Assembly (NCBI GenBank): GCA_025361185.1
Contig: JANYAR010000024.1
Coordinates: forward strand, 1 to 60,661
Direction of reading: 5' to 3'
DNA: 60,661 bases
From: Alphaproteobacteria bacterium
Lineage (GTDB): Bacteria; Pseudomonadota; Alphaproteobacteria; Micropepsales; Micropepsaceae
Below the pieces are notes generated by a model that had not been told where the DNA came from, did no database searches, and saw only the letters and a list, made by a program, of their open reading frames with translations. Made by a program: the position numbers and the translations under genes. Shown here in pieces: positions 50,091 to 58,386 of this stretch. Each line of letters starts with the position of its first letter. Within the stretch, counting starts at the first letter, position 1.

Positions 50091-52391
50091 GTGATCCTTG
50101 CCGCCAATCTGGGCTTCCCACGCATGGGAAGCCATCGTGAACTCAAGACCGCGCTGGAGAAATATTGGAAAGGCGCAAGCAGCGCCGAAGAACTGCGCGC
50201 CACCGCGGCTGCCTTGCGCGCGCGCCACTGGCTGATTCAGCAGCGGGCGGGGCTGGCGCATATCCCCGTCAATGATTTTTCCCTTTACGACCAGATGCTG
50301 GACACCACAGCGATGCTGGGCGTGGTGCCGCCGCGTTTCGGCCATGCGGGCGGTCATGTGCCGTTGGATCTCTATTTCGCCATGGTGCGGGGCACCGCGT
50401 CTGCCCCGGCGATGGAGATGACCAAATGGTTCGACACCAACTATCACTACATCGTGCCGGAATTGACCGCTGGCACCGCATTCACCCTGTCCAGCAACAA
50501 GGTGCTGGATGAGTATAACGAGGCCCGTTTCCTAGGCATTCAAACGCGGCCGGTGTTGATCGGCCCGGTCACCTATCTGGCGCTGGCCAGGATGACGGAT
50601 GGCAGCGACCGCTGGTCGCTGCTGCCGCGCCTGCTGGGCGTCTATCGCGAGGTGCTTGGCGCCCTGGCCCGCTCGGGCGCCGATTGGGTGCAGATCGACG
50701 AGCCGGTGCTGGTCACCGATCTGGACGAAAGTGCCGCCGCCGCCTTGCGCTCCAGCTATGCGCTGCTGGGCCAGTCGCCGGTGAAGATCATGCTGGCCAC
50801 CTATTTCGGCGCGGTGGGTGACAATCTTTCCCTGCTGGCGCAATTGCCGGTGGCGGGCGTTCATGTCGATCTGGTACGCGCGCCCGGTCAATTGGAGGAG
50901 GTGTGCAAGACGGTGCCGCAGGGCCGCCTGCTGTCGCTGGGGCTGGTCGGTGGCCGCAACATCTGGAAGACGGCGCTGACCGATGCCGAACGCCTGATCG
51001 AACGCGCCAGGGAATGGCGCGGCGCCAAAGAAGAATCAAGTTTGATGGTGGCGCCAAGCTGCTCGCTGCTGCATGTGCCGATGGACCTGGGCGATGAAAC
51101 CAAACTCGATGCCGAGCTGAAGTCCTGGCTGGCTTTTGCGGTCCAGAAACTGGAGGAGGTTGCGGCTTTGGCGAATGCGGCCAATGGCGCACGCGACAGC
51201 GTTTATTTTCTGGAAAATGCCCGTGCGCTGGGTTCGCGCGCCACCTCGCCGCGCATCCATGATCCGGCCGTAGCTGCGCGGCTGAAGGCGGTGACACAAG
51301 TCATGGCTGAGCGCCATCCGCCGTTCCCCGAGCGCATCGCGCTTCAGCAAGCCTTGCTCAAGCTGCCGCTGCTGCCCACCACCTCCATTGGCTCGCTGCC
51401 GCAGACAGCTGAATTGCGCGACATTCGTGCCCGCTTCAAGAAAGGCATGGTCAGCCAGTCCGACTATGAACGTTTCCTGGAAGACAAGACCGCCGAAGCG
51501 ATGCGCTGGCAGGACGAAATCGGCATCGACGTGCCGGTGCATGGCGAGTTCGAGCGCAACGACATGGTGGAGTATTTTGGCGAGCAGCTGAAAGGCTTTG
51601 CCTTCACCGAGCGCGCCTGGGTGCAGAGCTATGGCTCGCGTTGCGTCAAGCCGCCGATCATTTTCGGCGATGTCAGCCGCACCGCGCCGATGACCTTGCA
51701 CTGGACCAAGCTCGCCCAGCGCTACACAAAAAAGCCGGTCAAGGGCATGCTGACCGGGCCGGTCACCATCCTGCAATGGAGTTTTGTGCGCGACGACCAG
51801 CCGCGCCGTGACACCTGCCTGCAGATCGCGCTCGCCATCCGCGACGAGGTGCTGGACCTGGAACGCGCCGGCGTGAAGATCATTCAGATCGACGAAGCCG
51901 CCTTGCGAGAAGGTCTGCCCATCCGCAAAAAGGACTGGGCGGACTATCTGGGTTGGGCGGTGACGGCGTTCCGGCTGACGGCGTCGGGCGTGGGCGCGGC
52001 AACCCAGATTCACACCCATATGTGCTATTCGCAATTCAACGACATTATCGGCGCGGTGGCGGCGATGGATGCCGACGTCATCTCGATCGAGACCTCGCGC
52101 TCGGCGATGGGGTTGCTGGAGGCGTTTGTGGATTATTCCTATCCCAACGACATCGGCCCCGGCGTCTACGACATCCATTCCCCGCGCGTGCCCAGCCAGA
52201 CGGAGATGGAGGCGTTGCTGGAAAAGGCGCTGCAGGTGCTGTCCCCCCAGCAGCTCTGGGTCAATCCCGACTGCGGGCTCAAGACGCGGGGCTGGGCGGA
52301 AGTCAGGCCCGCTTTGGTGGCGATGGTGGCGGCGGCCAGGGCGGTGCGCCAAAAATTGCAGGCGGCAAAGGCCCGGCCGGAACCTGTGTAA
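50091..52391 (+). CDS. metE: Cobalamin-independent methionine synthase
   Basis: The 766-residue enzyme moves a methyl group from 5-methyltetrahydropteroyltriglutamate to homocysteine. It has the N-terminal folate domain (LAANLGFPRMGSHRELK) and the C-terminal catalytic barrel (TTSIGSLPQTAELR, GPVTILQWSFVRDD). The zinc ligands are in HTHMCYSQF and NPDCGLKTRGW. The GTG at 50091 is preferred because GGAG lies five bases upstream; a GTG at 50085 overlaps that site. A cobalamin riboswitch precedes it, so it is presumably expressed only when B12 is scarce and MetH cannot work. Confidence 0.97.
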   Translation: MILAANLGFPRMGSHRELKTALEKYWKGASSAEELRATAAALRARHWLIQQRAGLAHIPVNDFSLYDQMLDTTAMLGVVPPRFGHAGGHVPLDLYFAMVRGTASAPAMEMTKWFDTNYHYIVPELTAGTAFTLSSNKVLDEYNEARFLGIQTRPVLIGPVTYLALARMTDGSDRWSLLPRLLGVYREVLGALARSGADWVQIDEPVLVTDLDESAAAALRSSYALLGQSPVKIMLATYFGAVGDNLSLLAQLPVAGVHVDLVRAPGQLEEVCKTVPQGRLLSLGLVGGRNIWKTALTDAERLIERAREWRGAKEESSLMVAPSCSLLHVPMDLGDETKLDAELKSWLAFAVQKLEEVAALANAANGARDSVYFLENARALGSRATSPRIHDPAVAARLKAVTQVMAERHPPFPERIALQQALLKLPLLPTTSIGSLPQTAELRDIRARFKKGMVSQSDYERFLEDKTAEAMRWQDEIGIDVPVHGEFERNDMVEYFGEQLKGFAFTERAWVQSYGSRCVKPPIIFGDVSRTAPMTLHWTKLAQRYTKKPVKGMLTGPVTILQWSFVRDDQPRRDTCLQIALAIRDEVLDLERAGVKIIQIDEAALREGLPIRKKDWADYLGWAVTAFRLTASGVGAATQIHTHMCYSQFNDIIGAVAAMDADVISIETSRSAMGLLEAFVDYSYPNDIGPGVYDIHSPRVPSQTEMEALLEKALQVLSPQQLWVNPDCGLKTRGWAEVRPALVAMVAAARAVRQKLQAAKARPEPV

Positions 52392-52581
52392 GCCAAAAAT
52401 GGTCATTGCCGGCGTTCCCGGAATGTCGAACGTCCTGAGTGAACTTGCCAATCGGCGGGTTTTCGTAGTATTAAAGCCTACAGAGGTAGTAGAACGGGAT
52501 TTGCGCAAATATGCTCGCAGCGGCAACAGGGCGGCCACTGCCAGGAACTCATCAACAGCATCTCAAGAAAAGGAGTTGGTC

Positions 52582-53013
52582 ATGAAGAAGAAAACGCTTC
52601 ACCACCTTAAGCTTGTCGCAAGCATGCTTGCCTTCACGGGATTGGCGAACGCGCCGGCGCTTGCCCAGTCTGCAAGATGGACGCCGCACGTGGAATCCAT
52701 CATCGTCAGGGCCGGGGCCATGAAGGACTGGCACATGGCGTTGACGGCGTCGCACCTCGGCCAGGCCTTTATGGTCTCGGCTTCGATCCCGGTTCCTTAT
52801 TCCGATCTCGATCTCGCCAAGGAGCCGGACGCGACCGAACTGGACAGGCGCATCCATATCGCCGCCCGCCTGGTTTGCGAGCAACTCGACAACAAATATC
52901 CGCCGACGCGATATCCGATATTGGAAGGCTATTCCGGCATGGATTGCGCGCGCGTGGCGGCCCGTGACGGCATGGAGCAGATAAACACGATCATCGCCAG
53001 CGCCAAACATTAG
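52582..53013 (+). CDS. UrcA family secreted protein
   Basis: The 143-residue protein has a signal peptide (MKKKTLHHLKLVASMLAFTGLANAPALAQ) and the UrcA-type core: VPYSDLDLAKEPDATELDRRIHIAARLVCEQL and MDCARVAARDGMEQIN, with two cysteines that probably pair. The family is common in Sphingomonadales and Caulobacterales and has no known function. AGGAG precedes the ATG by six bases. It begins a short patch of small secreted proteins after metE. Confidence 0.8.
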   Translation: MKKKTLHHLKLVASMLAFTGLANAPALAQSARWTPHVESIIVRAGAMKDWHMALTASHLGQAFMVSASIPVPYSDLDLAKEPDATELDRRIHIAARLVCEQLDNKYPPTRYPILEGYSGMDCARVAARDGMEQINTIIASAKH

Positions 53014-53079
53014 GCGCCAAGCGTTGGACCGGGGACATTGACGGCATCGCGCAAAGTGGTGCGTGGGGGTAAGACGATT

Positions 53080-53313
53080 GTGAAATACGCTTTGTTTGCG
53101 TTTCTGGCCGCACTTGTGCTGGCGGGATGCCAGTCAAAAATGACCCTGGACGAGGCGCAGGCGCAGTGCACGAAAAAGGGCGGCCTTTTGGTTGTGATCT
53201 ACACCCAGCAAATAACCGCCTCGGGGCTCGCTCCCGAAGTTGCAAGCCCCGGAGACTGCGTCTCCCCCAGCAAATTCGACGTTCCCCCTCCCGCGCCCGC
53301 GCCATCGCAATAG
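53080..53313 (+). CDS. Small lipoprotein of unknown function
   Basis: The predicted 77-residue product starts at GTG 53080 (MKYALFAFLAALVLAGCQSK) with a clear lipobox VLAGC. The mature part has two further cysteines (AQCTKKGG and GDCVSP) and a proline-rich end. The frame extends upstream to 53038, but only the GTG gives a lipoprotein signal. No relative is recognised. Confidence 0.65.
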   Translation: MKYALFAFLAALVLAGCQSKMTLDEAQAQCTKKGGLLVVIYTQQITASGLAPEVASPGDCVSPSKFDVPPPAPAPSQ

Positions 53314-53341
53314 ACTGGCCCCCTGATCCGGTCAGATAACC

Positions 53342-53370
53342 GATGTCCGCTTTGGGCCGGAAGCGCAAAG
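53342..53370. repeat. Family A palindrome, copy 9 (degenerate)
   Basis: GATGTCCGCTTT is kept while the other arm (GGAAGCGCAAAG) has decayed. It is the only family A copy outside the first 12.6 kb and lies just ahead of the cupin-like gene. Confidence 0.6.
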
Positions 53371-53391
53371 TTGTCCTTGGAGGAAAGCTCG

Positions 53392-54093
53392 ATGACCGTT
53401 CACAAATTGGCGTTGTCTTGCGTATTTCTCGTAGGCGGCGCGGTGTGTTGTGTGCAAGCGCAGCCTGCACCAGACCTTCCTCCGGGCTGGCCCCGGCCGG
53501 GTGCGACACTCCTCGTGGAAAATGACCGGGGCGCCGCCTACAACGTCGTCTATCCGAAGGACCAGCCCACGCCTTTTCATCGTCATAGGTATTTCTTCGC
53601 TGGCCTCGACTTGAACACCGCGACGATCAAAGTGACTCAGCCGGGCGGTAAATTCGACCTCCATCCGGTGATCAAAAATCACATGTGGTATTTGCCAAGG
53701 GATTTGACGCATCGGGAGATGTCTATAACTGATCCGGGTCGCCACACGGTCGTGATCGACATCAAGGATAAAAATGTTCCGGAGGCAGCAAACACCACAA
53801 ACTTGCCGACAAACAGGTACGCGACTTACCAAAATAAAGTTGTCGACAATGATCGTGTCATAATCTGGGATTGTGCGTGGTCGCCAGGTACGGACGGTGT
53901 GTCATCATTCAATGACCGGGATATGTTTCTGGCATTCGCAGAAGGCGGTGACCTTTCAATTGCAACGCCGGGCCAACCTGCGAATGTCCAGCACTACGAT
54001 GCCGGCCAGGCAATCTTTCTTCCCGGCGGACAGGCACGCACCATCGGATCGGCCGGAGGCACAATCCACGGTATGTTGGTGGAGCTTAAATAG
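53392..54093 (+). CDS. Secreted cupin-like protein of unknown function
   Basis: The 233-residue protein has a signal peptide (HKLALSCVFLVGGAVCCVQAQ) and two cupin-like segments: PTPFHRHRYFFAGLDL with several His near the start, and VQHYDAGQAIFLPGGQARTIGSAGGTIHGMLVELK at the end. GGAGG lies upstream of the ATG. The sequence is less GC-rich than the ribosomal genes next to it. No enzyme activity can be assigned. Confidence 0.65.
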   Translation: MTVHKLALSCVFLVGGAVCCVQAQPAPDLPPGWPRPGATLLVENDRGAAYNVVYPKDQPTPFHRHRYFFAGLDLNTATIKVTQPGGKFDLHPVIKNHMWYLPRDLTHREMSITDPGRHTVVIDIKDKNVPEAANTTNLPTNRYATYQNKVVDNDRVIIWDCAWSPGTDGVSSFNDRDMFLAFAEGGDLSIATPGQPANVQHYDAGQAIFLPGGQARTIGSAGGTIHGMLVELK

Positions 54094-54104
54094 GACGCGG
54101 TGCC

Positions 54105-54227
54105 AGCGCCTTGCCGGTTCGCCATGCCTTCTCAATGCTCAGCCTGGCGGTACCGCTGGTGGCGCTCCATGAGATTTCCATTTTCAGCGTGATGATGATT
54201 GAACGAAATAAAAAAGGCCGGTCGTAA
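54105..54227 (+). pseudogene. 3' remnant of tatC
   Basis: In the frame ending at TAA 54225-54227 the codons read HAFSMLSLAVPLVALHEISI, then FSVMMIERNKKGRS. This closely fits the C-terminal helix and tail of alphaproteobacterial TatC (compare MAVPLCLLYEISIW with a following IE in that family). Only about 35 codons are left; the frame before this has a stop at 54087 and no other TatC motif. The transcription terminator overlaps its last codons, as if the 3' end of a tatC gene and its terminator were copied or left behind together. The intact gene is not in the window. Confidence 0.65.
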
Positions 54228-54240
54228 GACCGGCCTTTTC
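54211..54240. terminator. Bidirectional intrinsic terminator between convergent genes
   Basis: AAAAGGCCGGTC (54212-54223) pairs perfectly with GACCGGCCTTTT (54228-54239) around a GTAA loop. A and T runs on both sides allow termination in both directions, for the cupin-like gene on the forward strand and for rplI on the reverse strand. Confidence 0.9.
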
Positions 54241-54259
54241 ATTTTGTCAGTCGAAGCGC

Positions 54260-54847
54260 TTACGCCTCGGCGGGCTCCTCAGTAGGTTCGGCCTTGGGGC
54301 CGGCGCCTGCCTCGAACAGTTCCTCGGCGGCGACCGTGGCTTCCTCGGCCTCGGTCTTGGCCGCCAGCACGTTCTCGCCGCGGGCCTGGCGCTCGGCCTC
54401 GTCCTCGCTGCGGGCGACATTGACGGTGATGTTGACCTTCAGTTCGGGATGCAGCACCACCGGAATGGTGAACATGCCGACGGTCTTGATCGCCACGCTG
54501 ATGGAGACCTGATGGCGGTCCACCTTGAAGCCGGACTTTTCCATGACGTCGGCGATGTCGCGGGGCGACACCGAGCCATAGAGCTGGCCGCGGTCGCCGG
54601 CCTGGCGGATCAGGGTGAAGGACTTGCCGCCCAGCTTCTTGGCGATGGCGTCGGCGTCCTTCTTGCGTTCCAGATTGTGGGCTTCCAGTTGCACCTTCTG
54701 GGCCTGGAAATAGTCGCGGTTCGCCTTGGTGGCACGCAGCGCCTTTTTCTTGGGCAGCAGGAAGTTGCGGGCGAAGCCGTCCTTGACGCGGACTTCGTCG
54801 CCCATCTGGCCCAGCTTTTCGACTCTTTCGAGCAGGATCACTTGCAT
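54260..54847 (-). CDS. rplI: 50S ribosomal protein L9
   Basis: The 195-residue protein begins [36 protein letters not shown], the L9 signature, with the long helix and C-terminal rRNA-binding domain after it. The last 45 or so residues form an acidic tail ([20 protein letters not shown] and on), which makes it longer than the usual 150 residues. Third gene of the rpsF-rpsR-rplI operon. Confidence 0.97.
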   Translation of the reverse strand: MQVILLERVEKLGQMGDEVRVKDGFARNFLLPKKKALRATKANRDYFQAQKVQLEAHNLERKKDADAIAKKLGGKSFTLIRQAGDRGQLYGSVSPRDIADVMEKSGFKVDRHQVSISVAIKTVGMFTIPVVLHPELKVNITVNVARSEDEAERQARGENVLAAKTEAEEATVAAEELFEAGAGPKAEPTEEPAEA

Positions 54848-54857
54848 GGCTCTACCC

Positions 54858-55181
54858 TCACTTCACGACGTAAGGCAGCAAGGCCATGAAGCGCGCGCGC
54901 TTGATCGCGTTTGCCAGGATGCGCTGCTTCTTGTTGCTGACCGCGGTGATGCGGGCCGGCACGATCTTGCCGCGCTCGGAAATGAAACGCTGCAGGAGCT
55001 TGACGTCCTTGTAGTCGATCTTGGGCGCGTTATCGCCCGAGAAGGGGCAGGTCTTCTTCCTGCGGAAGAAGGGACGGCGGGCGCCGTCCTCGCGTCCGCC
55101 GCGCTCACCGCCGCGTCCGCCTTCACGATCTCCACCACGTCCGCCTTCGCGGCCGCCGTCACGATTGCCACCATAGCTCAT
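54858..55181 (-). CDS. rpsR: 30S ribosomal protein S18 with an Arg/Gly/Glu-rich N-terminal extension
   Basis: The S18 core is complete from about residue 36: [70 protein letters not shown]. About 35 residues precede it, made of repeats such as [21 protein letters not shown] typical S18 has about 75-80 residues, this one has 107. The start overlaps the rpsF stop by four bases, so the extension is likely translated. The extension resembles RGG-type RNA-binding tails, but its role is unknown. Confidence 0.96.
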   Translation of the reverse strand: MSYGGNRDGGREGGRGGDREGGRGGERGGREDGARRPFFRRKKTCPFSGDNAPKIDYKDVKLLQRFISERGKIVPARITAVSNKKQRILANAIKRARFMALLPYVVK

Positions 55182-55549
55182 ACCAGGATCTCCTCGGCTT
55201 CGCCTTCGACCTTGGCGCCTTCGGGCTTGTCGTCGCGGCGGGCCTTGCTCGACGAGACATCGAACTGGTCCACCTTCACGGTCAGATAACGCAGCACGTC
55301 TTCGTTGATCTTAAGCTGGCGCTCCAGCTCGATCACCGCCTTGGACGGCGCGTTGATGTTCAGCAGGACATAATGGCCCTTGCGGTTCTTGGCGATGCGA
55401 TAGGCAAGACCGCGCAGGCCCCAATATTCCTGCTTTTCGATTTTGCCGCCTTCACCTTCGACGATGGTCTTGAGGTGGGTGGCCAGTGCGTCCACCTGTT
55501 GCGCGCTGATATCCTGGCGCGCGATCAAAAGATGCTCGTAGAGAGCCAT
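55178..55549 (-). CDS. rpsF: 30S ribosomal protein S6
   Basis: The 123-residue protein has the S6 fold: [51 protein letters not shown] and [22 protein letters not shown]. The charged C-terminal tail ([25 protein letters not shown]) is of the kind that is often modified with glutamate in other bacteria. S6 binds S18 during 30S assembly. First gene of the operon. Confidence 0.97.
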   Translation of the reverse strand: MALYEHLLIARQDISAQQVDALATHLKTIVEGEGGKIEKQEYWGLRGLAYRIAKNRKGHYVLLNINAPSKAVIELERQLKINEDVLRYLTVKVDQFDVSSSKARRDDKPEGAKVEGEAEEILV

Positions 55550-55851
55550 CTAAGTCCCTTTCGTTTCGCCCGCGGAACGAAGGCAGGAGGGTTCCTGTCT
55601 TCGCCTTGGCTCGTCCGGGATGCGCACCATGCGCAAACCCTCTGAAATGAGGGCCCCGGCCGACCGCAGCCGTATGAGGGCCGGGTCTATAGACAAAAGC
55701 CGTGCACCCGGCAAGCGGGCCGCCCGCTTGACTTTAAATCCTGTAAAATCAATGATTTAAAACATAGATGCCGGCGGGATGCCTCCTGCCTGGTTGGCGC
55801 TTGTAATCGGCAGGGTGCTGGCTGAGGCTGCCGGTCCAGCGGCGGGGGTTC
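55550..55851. other. Divergent gap between rpsF and the first MFS gene
   Basis: No gene is supported. It holds the rpsF leader (about 135 bases), a promoter-like pair on the reverse strand at 55686-55714, a GC palindrome at 55712-55730 (CAAGCGGGC-C-GCCCGCTTG), and an AT-rich segment before the MFS gene. The leader may hold an S6:S18 binding site, but I could not recognise its fold. Confidence 0.5.
55686..55714 (-). promoter_or_regulatory. Candidate sigma70-type promoter of the rpsF operon
   Basis: On the reverse strand TTGCCG (55709-55714) and TATAGA (55686-55691) are 17 bases apart, close to the TTGACA/TATAAT consensus. The message would begin about 130 bases before rpsF. Confidence 0.55.
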
Positions 55852-57123
55852 ATGGAAAACAGCAAGACGGAAGCGGACGCAATCCTGCGCCGCGCGGCCT
55901 GGCGGCTCGTGCCGCTGATCCTGGCCATGTACATCGCCGCCTTCCTCAACCGCGTCAATGTGAGCTTCGCCGCCCTCACCATGAACCATGATCTGGGCTT
56001 TTCGCCCGAGGTCTTCGGCTGGGGTACCGGTGTTTTCTTCCTGGGCTATCTGGTGTTCGAGGTGCCCTCCAACCTCATCATGGAGAAAGTGGGCGCCCGG
56101 CTATGGCTGTCGCGCATCATGATCACCTGGGCGATCATCTCCATGGGTTTCGCCTTCGTGCAGGGGGCGGTCAGCTTTTTCATCCTGCGCTTCATGCTGG
56201 GTTTGGCGGAAGCCGGTTTCTATCCCGGCGTCCTGCTCTATTTTACCTACTGGTTCCCGGCCGCGACGCGCGCCCGCATCTTGGCGCTGTTCTGCGCCGG
56301 CATTCCCTTGTCCAACATCCTGGGCGCGCCGTTGTCGGGCTGGCTGCTCAGCTTTGAGTCCCAGGGCCTGCATGGCTGGCAATGGATGTATATCCTGGAA
56401 GGCATTCCGACCTTGGCGCTGGGCTTTGTGGCGCTGTGGGGCCTGCCCGACAATCCCGCCAAGGCGAAATTTCTCAGCGCCCGCGAGAAACAGATCGTGC
56501 TGGCGCGGCTGGACCAGGATCCCAAGGGCGACGTGCACGGCTTTGGTCCCATGCTGAAGGACTGGCGCGTCTGGGCGCTGATCGTTCCGGATTTCTGCAT
56601 CGTCTTCGGCATCTATTCGCTGGGCTTCTGGATGCCGCAGATGGTCAAGGCGATGGGCTATTCCAATATGCAGACCAGCCTGATCGTGATGATCCCCTAT
56701 GTCGCGTCGCTGGGAATTCTGTGGGTCATTGGCGTCAGCAGCGACCGCACCGGCAAGCGCGCGCTGCATTTCTGCATCTCGGCGCTGACGGCGGCGGCGG
56801 GTTTTGCCATCGCGGCGCTGGGCGACGGCATTCCGGTGATCGTGGTGGCGGGATTCTGCCTTGCCTCGGGCGGGGTTTATTCGGGCCTCTCCACCTTCTG
56901 GACCGTGCCGCCGCTGTTTTTGGGCGGTACGGCGGCGGCGGGCGCCTTCGCGCTGATCAACTGCGTAGGCAATCTCAGCGGCTTTGTCGGGCCGGGCCTG
57001 ATGGGCTGGCTGCTGCAGGTCACCGGCAGTTACAAGGCGGGCATGCTGATGTGCATGGCGGTGCCGCTGATGGCGGCACTGTCGATGCAGCTCCTGTCCA
57101 GCAGCCTCCAGCGCAAGCCGTAG
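55852..57123 (+). CDS. MFS transporter, anion:cation symporter-like (first of a pair)
   Basis: The 423-residue protein has twelve helices and the ACS signature FLNRVNVSFAALTMNHDLGFSPEVFGWGTGVFFLGYLVFEVPSNLIMEKVGARLW. It is the closest relative in the window of the transporter half of the chimeric gene at 11381 (compare TFWTVPPLFLGGTAAAGAFAL with TFWTVPPLFLGGTAAAGGFAL). A GGGGG site lies upstream of the ATG. The stop TAG is directly followed by the ATG of the next gene. Substrate unknown. Confidence 0.92.
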   Translation: MENSKTEADAILRRAAWRLVPLILAMYIAAFLNRVNVSFAALTMNHDLGFSPEVFGWGTGVFFLGYLVFEVPSNLIMEKVGARLWLSRIMITWAIISMGFAFVQGAVSFFILRFMLGLAEAGFYPGVLLYFTYWFPAATRARILALFCAGIPLSNILGAPLSGWLLSFESQGLHGWQWMYILEGIPTLALGFVALWGLPDNPAKAKFLSAREKQIVLARLDQDPKGDVHGFGPMLKDWRVWALIVPDFCIVFGIYSLGFWMPQMVKAMGYSNMQTSLIVMIPYVASLGILWVIGVSSDRTGKRALHFCISALTAAAGFAIAALGDGIPVIVVAGFCLASGGVYSGLSTFWTVPPLFLGGTAAAGAFALINCVGNLSGFVGPGLMGWLLQVTGSYKAGMLMCMAVPLMAALSMQLLSSSLQRKP

Positions 57124-58386
57124 ATGGCGGCCGCCTCCGACCAAATCTTGAAGCGCGCCGCCTGGCGGCTGATCCCCTTCATGTCGCTGATGTATGTCGT
57201 CAGTTTTCTCGATCGCGTGAACATTTCCTTCGCCGCGCTGACCATGAATCACGATCTGGGTTTTTCGCCCCAGGCCTACGGCTTTGGCGCGGGCATTTTC
57301 TTTTGGGGCTATTTCCTGTTCGAGGTGCCGTCCAACCTGATGCTGCAAAAAGTCGGCGCGCGGCTATGGATGTGCCGCATCTGCGTCACCTGGGGCCTGC
57401 TGTCCATGGTGACGGCGTTCATGAAAGACCCGGTGAGTTTTTCGATTGTGCGCTTTCTGTTGGGCGCGGCAGAGGCCGGGCTCTATCCCGGCATGGTTCT
57501 GTACATGACCTATTGGTTTCCCGCTTCGACCCGGGCGCGCTTTATCGCCTTGTTCCTGGCGGGGGTGCCGCTGTCGGTGGTGATCGGCGGGCCGATCTCG
57601 GGCTTTCTGCTGGGTGTTTCCGGTCACGGCCTGCATGGCTGGCAATGGATGCTGATTCTGGAAGGGATTCCTTCGCTGGTGTGCGGCGTGGCGGCACTGT
57701 GGCTTCTTCCCGATGGACCCGCCAAGGCGAAATGGCTGAACGCGGAAGAAAAGCGCATCATCGCCGCGCGCCTGGCCGCCGAACCGCCCGGTGCGTTGCA
57801 GGGATTTAGAGAGATGCTGCTCGACAAGCGCATCTGGATTTTGATGATCCCGGATTTTTCCATCGTCTTCGCGCTCTATGGCCTGAATTTCTGGCTGCCG
57901 CAGATGATCAAGGCCATGGGCTATTCCAATATCGAAACCGGCTTCATCGTGGCGCTGCCTTATCTGCTGGCGATGGGCGCGATGGTGGCGTTGGGCGCCT
58001 CCAGCGACAGGAGTGGCGAGCGCGCCGGCCATGTCGCCTTCGGCGCCTTCGCCGGGGCAGCCGGAATGGCGGGCGCGGTGCTGCTGACCGGGAACGTCGC
58101 AGTGATCGCGGCCCTGTGCCTGGCGACCTGCGGCATCTATGCCGCGCTGGCGGTATTCTGGACCCTGCCGTCGTCGCTGCTGCGCGGCGCGGCTGCCGCC
58201 GGAGGCCTGGCGCTGCTCAACAGTTTTTCCAATCTGGGCGGATCGTTCGGGCCGACCATGATGGGTTGGCTGAAACAGCAGACCGGCTTCTATACGGCTG
58301 GCACGGCAGTGCTGGCCGCCATGTTGGTGTTGGGCGGGATATCGGTAATCGTGATCGGGCGGGCGTTTTTCGGTGACAGAACATGA
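57124..58386 (+). CDS. MFS transporter, anion:cation symporter-like (second of a pair)
   Basis: The 420-residue protein is a clear paralogue of the preceding one (FLDRVNISFAALTMNHDLGFSPQAYGFGAGIFFWGYFLFEVPSNLMLQKVGARLW) but has diverged in the second half (TLPSSLLRGAAAAGGLALLNS). The ATG follows the upstream stop with no spacing, which means translation probably depends on the first gene. Ancient tandem duplication is the likely origin. Confidence 0.92.
   Translation: MAAASDQILKRAAWRLIPFMSLMYVVSFLDRVNISFAALTMNHDLGFSPQAYGFGAGIFFWGYFLFEVPSNLMLQKVGARLWMCRICVTWGLLSMVTAFMKDPVSFSIVRFLLGAAEAGLYPGMVLYMTYWFPASTRARFIALFLAGVPLSVVIGGPISGFLLGVSGHGLHGWQWMLILEGIPSLVCGVAALWLLPDGPAKAKWLNAEEKRIIAARLAAEPPGALQGFREMLLDKRIWILMIPDFSIVFALYGLNFWLPQMIKAMGYSNIETGFIVALPYLLAMGAMVALGASSDRSGERAGHVAFGAFAGAAGMAGAVLLTGNVAVIAALCLATCGIYAALAVFWTLPSSLLRGAAAAGGLALLNSFSNLGGSFGPTMMGWLKQQTGFYTAGTAVLAAMLVLGGISVIVIGRAFFGDRT

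Noticed and set aside
51036..52538. A 500-codon reverse open frame opposite metE
   Set aside because: It is a shadow of metE.
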